NCBI GenBank assembly: GCA_030280995.1
Contig: JASXTE010000016.1
Span: 12,291,001-12,355,000 of the forward strand
Length of the DNA stretch: 64,000 nt
Source of the DNA: Hemileia vastatrix
Taxonomy: Eukaryota > Basidiomycota > Pucciniomycetes > Pucciniales > Zaghouaniaceae
Direction: 5' to 3'
In this document: positions 1-6,848 of the stretch, one piece after another
Numbering within the stretch: the stretch's first letter is position 1
How the letters are laid out: each line of letters opens with the position of its first letter
Translations under genes and position numbers: made by a program
Notes under the pieces: generated by a model
Database searches by the model: none
Told to the model about the DNA's origin: nothing
The model's input: only the letters and a program-made list of their open reading frames with translations

Positions 1-599
1 TCCAAAAGAATTATCTTGTCTAATAAAATAATTTGATAAATTTGTTTTAGCTGGTCTTCTTATAAATCTTTATAATAAAAACGTTCTTTCTTCTTCTCTG
101 GCTTGATATAACATAAAATAAAATAATATAAATCTTGTGATGATTCCACTACTGAGAGCAAGGTTTGAATCCCTTCAGACTCCCATATACCAGTCTTCCT
201 TCTTGTCACAGCATTGAGAGAGTGGATCTTCCTATGAGCCGAATACTCCTGATTCCAACCTCATAGGGCCCCCCACTGAGCCGAATTCTATGATTCCAAT
301 CTCGCCATAAGGTCCTCCAAGCTTCACACCAAAAAAAAAAAATGGCCTAACTATGAGGCACTAAAAAAAATCATTCCCTAAAATCCAACTACCATCCTAA
401 CTTCTGATTCCTTCATCACAATTTTCAAACTTTGCTTTACAGCAAACCCATAAAATACTTTTTCCAGGCTTCCAATAATAATATTAACTTTAGACCATGT
501 TAAAGCGCCACAAATTTTACCTAATTAAACATTATGCTTTCCATAGCATCATTACCACCTAAAATTTTAGCCTCCTAAAGCTTATCAACACCCAATTCC
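1..599. other. Distal 3' non-coding sequence of element A, no gene
   Basis: No credible ORF. Around 235-325 there are two imperfect direct copies of a unit containing GAGCCGAAT, TGATTCCAA and CATAGG/CATAAGG. An A12 run lies near 331-342. It is presumably the internal end of the element before its 3' LTR, but no polypurine tract or LTR edge could be fixed. Confidence 0.5.
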
Positions 600-1290
600 A
601 GAAATAATTGAATAACCAGTTTAGAGTCTTAGGGGACAGTGATAAATTAAAAGATTGAATTGAGTTATCCAAACAAGATTGACATTCCAATTTAAAGTCT
701 TGGTAGACCAAACATATAATCGATTGCCAGTTTATGGTCTTGGTGGACCAAAGATCGTTTAAGTGCATAAATATCTTGATATATTCCTAAGTAAGGCCTA
801 GGCTTGACCAAAGATTGAATAAATTTGATAATCCAGTTTAATGTCATAGTGGACCAAACATTTGATCGACAAGTAATCCAGTATAAGGCCATAGTGGTCC
901 AATGAATGTTGAATTATCCTGCAGATATTAATTTTCCAGTTTAAAGTCATAGTGGACTAAACAATGAATGAACTACCAGTTTAAAGTCATGGTGGACCAA
1001 ACATTTAATCGATAAGAAATCCAGTTTAAGGTCATGGGGGACCCAACAGCTTGATAACAGTCCAGTTTAAGGTCTTGGTGGACCTAAAATTTGATAACAC
1101 TCCAGTTTAAGGTCTTGGTGGACAGCTCCAAAATTCGTATAAAACCTTAAGGAAAGTCTTGAACAGTAGCCAGTTTAAAGTCTTGGAGGACTAACAGCTC
1201 CAAAATTCGTATAAAAAAAACTTAAAGAACGTCTTGAACACTAGCCAGTTTAAAGTCTTGGAGGACTAACAGCTGTCTTGAAGTAAAATC
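600..1290 (-). repeat. Array of about 13 copies of the TAAACTGG mini-hairpin module
   Basis: On the plus strand the units read CCAGTTTAA-NGTC-6 nt-GAC, for example near 735, 833, 934, 977, 1020, 1062, 1100, 1170 and 1244. Each has 4-nt arms that can pair around a 6-nt loop such as TTGGTG, ATAGTG or TTGGAG. The arms vary together: GGTC with GACC, AGTC with GACT. Spacing is irregular at about 38-75 bp, and some copies are decayed (near 786 and 878). The last two units (1140-1275) sit in a 74-bp duplication. Another copy lies at 2044. The same module recurs at 2391-2602, inside the pol ORF and in element B. Confidence 0.85.
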
Positions 1291-1379
1291 CCATAGGTAT
1301 TGAGTTCCCCTAGACCCTGTTTCCTGTCTAAACTAAATGAATAAAACTAAAAAGAATGAAAACTAAAAAAATAAAACTG

Positions 1380-1425
1380 AGAAATATAATAATTTTTATT
1401 TAATTAATTAATTTTTTTTATTTTA

Positions 1426-1456
<31 letters not shown>

Positions 1457-1700
1457 ATTATTATTATTTTATTTTTATTTATTTATTTTATTTTTATTTT
1501 ATTATTATTATTTTTTTTTTTATTTTATTTTATTATTTTTTTTTTTATTTTTATTTTTATTTTATTTTTATTTAATTTTAATTTTGTTTTTAATTTAAAA
1601 TAAAAGATTTTAGAAAAGATAGTTTTTGAAATAAAAGTTAAAATTTAATTTTTAAAGAAAGATAAACAAATGTGAAAAGAAAGATAAAAAGTAAAAAAAA
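1380..1700. repeat. A/T low-complexity tract
   Basis: Long T and TTTTA runs on the plus strand from about 1385 to 1590, then A-rich sequence. It lies in the 3' non-coding region of element A. A comparable AAAAT-rich tract occupies the equivalent place in element B (61460-61570), so the position seems conserved. Confidence 0.8.
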
Positions 1701-1765
1701 TTTCAAAATAAAATTTTAAAAGATGCCCCCCGGCCATTTGATGAGCCGTACCCTCGACATCATAC

Positions 1766-1791
1766 CCACATCCAAGTGCAACTTGATGTGG
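1766..1791 (-). other. Conserved hairpin 4 (CCACATC...GATGTGG) in the 3' region of A
   Basis: In element sense the segment reads CCACATCAAG, a short loop, then CTTGGATGTGG, giving about 10 pairs with one bulged C. Nearly the same hairpin occurs twice in element B (61106-61130 and 61269-61294), where surrounding coding sequence has diverged considerably. This suggests a conserved RNA or DNA structure. Confidence 0.65.
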
Positions 1792-1860
1792 TTACACAAT
1801 TTTAAGAAATTGAAAAGAAAAGAAAATAAATGAAAGTTTTTAGAAGATAATTTTTATAAT

Positions 1861-1922
1861 GATGATCACTGGGTGGGCTCCCTCAAATTTATAAAAATGA
1901 TTAGAGACCACCAGTGAGCATC
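1861..1922 (-). other. Conserved hairpin 3 (CACTGGTGG...CCACCCAGTG) in the 3' region of A
   Basis: Left arm GATGATCACTGGGTGG and right arm CCACCAGTGAGCATC on the plus strand pair over about 13 positions with one bulge, around a loop of about 30 nt. Element B has the matching structure at 60864-60919, with the same inner GGGAGCCCACC block and the same position relative to the other hairpins. Confidence 0.65.
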
Positions 1923-2132
1923 ACCTTTACAATAATTCATAATATATATTAAAGAAAAGAAATCACAATCTAACATAAAAAATCAAAAACAAAATAAAAA
2001 AAATCTTGAATCCGGCGTTGAGAGCGGTGTCTCTTGATTCGTTCCAGTTTATAGTCTTAGTGGACTTCCTAAAATTAAAAGACAAAGCCAGGATTCAACT
2101 AGAAACAGGGAAAATTTTGAAAACAAACATTA

Positions 2133-2176
2133 TGGGGTAATTGTGTATAGAGCAGCCAGCCCATCAATTACCCCCA
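2133..2176 (-). other. Conserved hairpin 2 (GGGGTAATTG...CAATTACCCC) in the 3' region of A
   Basis: A 10-bp perfect outer stem, TGGGGTAATTG with CAATTACCCCCA. The interior holds the conserved block GGCTGGCTGCTC. Element B carries three versions (60422, 60678, 63628); in the best, the stem is GGGGTAACT/AGTTACCCC, a compensated change. The structure lies about 400 bp after the pol stop. Confidence 0.7.
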
Positions 2177-2390
2177 CACTTGCCAATATTTAATTAAGAA
2201 GGTTCCCCTGTGAACACTTCTTCCAATAAATTTTTAAATTTTCCAACACTATCTTCACCCATATTTTAAGAATTTTAAATTTTGAAAATTTTCAATGAAG
2301 GTTTTCTCGTATTTTGTTATGTTTCATCACAGTTTCGTTGCCCATATGCAGTGTAACGATAGTAAAGTATTTTTTTATAAAAATAAGAAG

Positions 2391-2602
2391 ATAGTTTATA
2401 CTCGTTGCGGAGGTATCCATAAAATTTCGTAGATATCATAGTTTATCCTCGTTGCGGAGGAACCCATAAAATTTCGTAGATATCATAGTTTATCCTCGTT
2501 GCGGAGGAACCCATAAAATTTCGTAGATATCATAGTTTATCCTCGTTGCGGAGGAACCCATAAAATTTCGTAGATATCATAGTTTATCCTCGTTGCAGAG
2601 GA
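2391..2602 (-). repeat. 47-bp tandem repeat, 4.5 units, running into the 3' end of pol
   Basis: Units begin at 2391, 2438, 2485, 2532 and 2579 on the plus strand, with period 47. Each carries one mini-hairpin (CCTC-GTTGCG-GAGG) and the spacer CATAAAATTTCGTAGATATC. The unit at 2579 is also coding: in element sense it encodes the last residues of pol, CNEDKL, followed by TGA. The three central units look almost identical, so the array is recent or homogenised. It probably arose by tandem duplication of the pol terminus into the 3' UTR. Confidence 0.9.
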
Positions 2603-3737
2603 AGACTTCGGCACTCCTGGTGCCTCTAGGATAGAACCGTTTCACTTGATCGGCTGCTACCCTCTTCTTCAATACTACTCCATCCAACTCTTCTAGCACA
2701 TATGAACCGCCAGAAACTTGCTCCTTGATTTTATACGGTCCATTCCACCTATCTGCAAACATTTTCCCCCACTGACTTTCCAAACTCCTATTATACACCA
2801 GGACCATATCTCCTGGGTTCAAAGGTTTCCTTAATCGATGTGCCAACCGCTCATCCCAATATCTAACTGATTGATTTCGGATCTTCATCATCCGCGAATA
2901 TGCCTTTTCTAAATATTCTTCTTTCTTTTCTAGCTGCATCATTCTTGCACACAATAATTCTTCAGTAGTTTTGACCGTGTCCCAGTCAACTCCAAGATAT
3001 GATTCAGCTTCTAAATCAACCGGTAAAACTGCTTTCTGTCCAAAAACAAGTTCATAAGGTGAAAATCCGGTCGTCCTTTTGGCAGTGATTTGATCAGCAA
3101 ATAAAACTAAAGGTAAATAGTGCCTCCATTTTTCGGCACTTGTCCCACACATTTTAACTAAAGCATCCTTGATAACTTGATGCCCTCTTTCAACCATGCC
3201 TTCAGCTTCAGGATAATATGGGGTTGCTACCCTAACCTTTGATCCAACTTTCAATACGGCCTCTTTAAACTCTGTCCCAAATTCAGGACCTCCATCTACC
3301 GTTACCAACTTCATCACCCCATACCTATATACCCAATTATTCAAAAAAAATTCTGCCACATTTTTGGCAGTTAAATTAATAAGAGGCGCTGCCTCTACCC
3401 AACCAGATAAATCATCTCTGGCCACAATTAAATATTTATACCGTCCCTCTTTTATATGAACGGCATCTAAACTAACTCTCCCAAAGAGCGTATATTCACC
3501 GGTCGCGCGTCCAGGTTCTTTTGGCCTTAAATAACTTTGTCTTTGACATTCTTCGCATGACTGAACCCACTGTTTAACAGCCATCTTCATGCCAGGCCAC
3601 CAAAATCGATCAGAAATTCTTCTAAATGTTTCTCCAACGCCTCTATGCCCGAGATCTTCATGCAGTGATTTCAAAACTAATTCTTGCCCCTTCTGTTGAG
3701 TTATAACTACTTGAGGATTTGGATACCTCCTCCTCAT
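2577..3737 (-). CDS. Element A integrase part of Pol
   Basis: This 386-residue frame holds the retroviral-type integrase that joins element cDNA to the chromosome. The N-terminal zinc-binding motif is H26-X4-H31-X29-C61-X2-C64. The catalytic triad is D91 (LDAVH), D148 (VDGGPEF) and E183 (GMVERGH). A GPY/F-type module (RWNGPYKIKE) follows near residue 330. No chromodomain is seen. The frame is the same as that of the upstream RT ORF and is separated from it only by a stop at 3768-3770. Element B reads through the matching spot, so the original protein was probably one Pol polyprotein and this ATG is not a true start. The C terminus CNEDKL is a mini-hairpin module copy. Confidence 0.92.
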   Translation of the reverse strand: MRRRYPNPQVVITQQKGQELVLKSLHEDLGHRGVGETFRRISDRFWWPGMKMAVKQWVQSCEECQRQSYLRPKEPGRATGEYTLFGRVSLDAVHIKEGRYKYLIVARDDLSGWVEAAPLINLTAKNVAEFFLNNWVYRYGVMKLVTVDGGPEFGTEFKEAVLKVGSKVRVATPYYPEAEGMVERGHQVIKDALVKMCGTSAEKWRHYLPLVLFADQITAKRTTGFSPYELVFGQKAVLPVDLEAESYLGVDWDTVKTTEELLCARMMQLEKKEEYLEKAYSRMMKIRNQSVRYWDERLAHRLRKPLNPGDMVLVYNRSLESQWGKMFADRWNGPYKIKEQVSGGSYVLEELDGVVLKKRVAADQVKRFYPRGTRSAEVFLCNEDKL

Positions 3738-3767
3738 TAAACGTCGACCAGATAGGTAAAACGTAGA

Positions 3768-6700
3768 TTACTTCCTCTTGATAGCCACCCATTCATCGTC
3801 TTCACAATCTTCTGGCCTCTCTAAAGTCAACAAATATTTGACTAACAAAAAATAAAAACCAGTCTGACCCCAGACTTCATCTTGAAAATCGATTAATATA
3901 ACATCAATAGGGACTTCTCTATCACCAATATCACCTGCACATGAATGAGCCAATAATCGTTGACCCCTAAATAAATCTTTAATCAAGCTATGTTGACGTT
4001 TTTCTTCTGAACCTTTGGATCCTTCGTAAACCGTATTTGAAAATACCTCTTTCTCTTTATCCACCCTTTTATTTAAATTCTCTAATTCTCCAACATATAC
4101 ACCATTCCTTAATTTACTACTATCCCACACTACCAATCCATTTTCTTCTACATACACCACATCTTCTTCTACCTCCTCTCTGCCGAATTTATCTACACCT
4201 TTTCCAACTCCTTTATTAACATAAAAACTATTTTCCAGTTTATCCTCTTGGTGGAGGTCATCATCATCATAATCTAAACACAATAGTCCTGCCAGTTTAA
4301 CCTCATGGGGGAGGTATGGAAAGTCTTCAGCTCCTTTAGTGCTGGCTTTGATAATAGGTATATCTTCATCGAACTCTTCTGAGTCTGAATCTTCTTCAGT
4401 GGGTGGTCTCCTTGATAAACCATCTGGCATAGTAAAAGTCTTGCCAGGCTTATGAACTAAATCAAATGAAAAATGTTGAATAAAAGCTACCCATCTCGTC
4501 ATGGGTGCGTTTGGTAAACTTGGGGAATTAATCATCTGGATTAACGATTTTGCATCCACTTGCAACTCAAAATGTTGCCCCCACAAAATATGCTGAAGTT
4601 TCTTCAGTATTTTTGCCACACCACATAATTCCAATTTTGGTTGAGAATATCTTGATTCGACCTCAGTAAATACTACAGATTCATACCTAACTGGCCTGAT
4701 GTAACCAGCTTTATCCATCTGAGACAGAACCGCCCCAGCTGCAACCTGACTTGAATCAACTGCTAAATAAATTCTGCCAGCATCTTTTCCATAATCCAAC
4801 TTGTGCAGGACTAAATCCTTCCCCACAACCTCCTTCAACTTCACAAACGCCTTCTCACACTCTTCATCCCACTCCCAGTCTGCATCCTTTCTCGTTAACC
4901 GTCTCAATGGAGCTGCCAATGAAGAAAAGTCCTTGATAAACATTCTAACATATACGCAAACACCTAAAAACCCTCTAACTTCGGTCGTATTCTTGGGTCT
5001 TGGCCAGGACTGAATTTTGTTAACTTTCTTCTTGGACATAATCCTACCCTCTCTACATACCACATGGCCTAATATTTCTAAGGCTGGCACACAACATGAA
5101 AATTTTGAACCTGAAATAGTTAAACCAGCCTCTTCAATTCGAAACAAGATTCTTTCTAAAGTAATTGCAAACTCCCAAATGAATTTGCGTATCCCGGGAT
5201 TCTCTTCCAACACCTGGTTATCATAGTCGGTTTTTGGTCCCTTAATTCCTCCATCATCTATAAAGATTCCAGCATATTGTGGAATTTCATCTTGAAGGAT
5301 CCAAGCCATCTGAGCTTGATAAACTGCAACCGAATTTGTTGCTCCTTGAGGTAATCTTGTTAACTGTAAACGTCCAAGTGGTGTATCGAATGTAGTGAGT
5401 GGCCTTGAGTCCGGATGTAACTCTCTCTCATCATATCCACCCATAATATCTCCCAAACCATAGCACACTCTCCCTGCAAACGCTTCAACAAACTCCTCAG
5501 CACTAGGCGGTATCCCAGCATCCTTTATTGTAACCCTATTTAATTCCCTAAGATCATGAACAACTCTAAGCTTGCCATTCGGTTTCTTGATACAAAATAC
5601 CGGACTAAAATAACTTGACGTTGATTGCTCATACAGTCCAGTGCGTATCCGTTCTCTGACAACTTCGATATAAGCTTCTTTCAATGCAGCTGGAATAGGA
5701 ATTGGTTTCTTCTGCCACGGTTCATGACATACCACAGGAATCTTGTAAGGCTCCCCATAGGAAGGCTTCAACACACCCCTCTCCTCTTCTACAAAAGCAA
5801 TGGCCTTCTCTCGCTTGACCATCACATCCAACAACAACTTCTTCTCTTCTCCAGACAACCAACCATCAGGTCCAAAATTAACAACACCCAGTCTCTCAAA
5901 AGTGATTCTTGACGTCTCAGAAAATTCAGGCGGATTCTTTACCAAGGGACTTTCATAAGGATCTCTTGATAACCTTGGTCTTCTCAAAGGTGGATTTAAT
6001 TCAGCAGGTAGCGGTTCATTAATAGGTCTAACTTTATTTGCTACTTTCTTATATTTGGCTGCGTCCACATCTAAATAAACTTGAGGTAAAACATTTTCTT
6101 TTGTATCGCCATTAAAACTTTCATCAAATGAATCTTCTTCATCGCCAGAATCGGAATAAGAAAAATTAGAAAAATATTTTATTTCATTTTTAAATTTTAC
6201 TCTTTTCTCCTTTCCCTCGTCTAATTTATAAACAGATTTTCCAACACCTTTGCTTCCCTTATCCAACAGTAAATCACCCGTAAAGAAAGTTGGCAGTTTA
6301 ACCTCTTGCTGGAGGACTGGAATTGAATTTTCACAAAAATTATTTTGTTGGGTTTTAATTATACTGAGATTTTTTATTGGATTTTGATGTGATATTTGCA
6401 GTTTACCCTCTTGCTGGAGGTCCGTAATAGAAGGAGATAATTGCAGTTTAACCTCTTGCTGGAGGTCCGAAATAACATTTTCACAAAAATTATTTTTTTG
6501 TGTTTTAATTATACTAAGATTTTTAATCGTATTTTGATGAGATTTTCGCAGTTTATCCTCTTGCTGGAGGTCATAAAACATACCCTTCCAATTTTTATCC
6601 AACCTAATTTGGCCCATGTTGCCTTTTTCACCATTTTTAAATTTAATAGAAAAACAGGGTAAATCCAATAAACATATAGAAAAGTCCATAACATATTTGC

Positions 6701-6848
6701 ACTCCAAAGTAATATTAACAGAAAATAATTGAGAATCCACTTGAATTATCTCCAAGTGAGCTGACCTATTGCAATCCGGGATCTCATCCTGAGGAGAGAT
6801 TACAACATTAGAGCGATCAGCCCCTGCTACCCCAAAAAATGAGGGCAT
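3768..6848 (-). CDS. Element A Pol: reverse transcriptase and RNase H
   Basis: A 1026-residue frame. Residues about 1-330 are a low-complexity acidic spacer with four LQQExKL repeats (near residues 95, 134, 147 and 181). RT occupies about 370-560, with KKPNGKLRVVHDLRELNRV, LTRLPQGATNSVAVYQ and the active site FIDDGG near 529, an F-for-Y variant of the usual YxDD. RNase H follows at about 690-830 (LAVDSS, ESRYSQPKLELCG, LQVDAKS). The RNase H-integrase linker has two more module peptides, LPHEVKL and LHQEDKL. The frame overlaps the gag stop in the -1 register and probably begins by ribosomal frameshifting at 6839-6833 rather than at the listed ATG. It ends at a TAA (3768) that B lacks. Confidence 0.93.
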   Translation of the reverse strand: MPSFFGVAGADRSNVVISPQDEIPDCNRSAHLEIIQVDSQLFSVNITLECKYVMDFSICLLDLPCFSIKFKNGEKGNMGQIRLDKNWKGMFYDLQQEDKLRKSHQNTIKNLSIIKTQKNNFCENVISDLQQEVKLQLSPSITDLQQEGKLQISHQNPIKNLSIIKTQQNNFCENSIPVLQQEVKLPTFFTGDLLLDKGSKGVGKSVYKLDEGKEKRVKFKNEIKYFSNFSYSDSGDEEDSFDESFNGDTKENVLPQVYLDVDAAKYKKVANKVRPINEPLPAELNPPLRRPRLSRDPYESPLVKNPPEFSETSRITFERLGVVNFGPDGWLSGEEKKLLLDVMVKREKAIAFVEEERGVLKPSYGEPYKIPVVCHEPWQKKPIPIPAALKEAYIEVVRERIRTGLYEQSTSSYFSPVFCIKKPNGKLRVVHDLRELNRVTIKDAGIPPSAEEFVEAFAGRVCYGLGDIMGGYDERELHPDSRPLTTFDTPLGRLQLTRLPQGATNSVAVYQAQMAWILQDEIPQYAGIFIDDGGIKGPKTDYDNQVLEENPGIRKFIWEFAITLERILFRIEEAGLTISGSKFSCCVPALEILGHVVCREGRIMSKKKVNKIQSWPRPKNTTEVRGFLGVCVYVRMFIKDFSSLAAPLRRLTRKDADWEWDEECEKAFVKLKEVVGKDLVLHKLDYGKDAGRIYLAVDSSQVAAGAVLSQMDKAGYIRPVRYESVVFTEVESRYSQPKLELCGVAKILKKLQHILWGQHFELQVDAKSLIQMINSPSLPNAPMTRWVAFIQHFSFDLVHKPGKTFTMPDGLSRRPPTEEDSDSEEFDEDIPIIKASTKGAEDFPYLPHEVKLAGLLCLDYDDDDLHQEDKLENSFYVNKGVGKGVDKFGREEVEEDVVYVEENGLVVWDSSKLRNGVYVGELENLNKRVDKEKEVFSNTVYEGSKGSEEKRQHSLIKDLFRGQRLLAHSCAGDIGDREVPIDVILIDFQDEVWGQTGFYFLLVKYLLTLERPEDCEDDEWVAIKRK

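Noticed and set aside
2391..2602. Regular repeats with constant spacing that could suggest a CRISPR array
   Set aside because: The whole 47-bp unit repeats, with no variable spacers, and the sequence is a eukaryotic retrotransposon 3' end.
4037..6662. Open frames on the plus strand opposite element A pol
   Set aside because: They are antisense shadows of the pol ORF, with biased composition and no motif.
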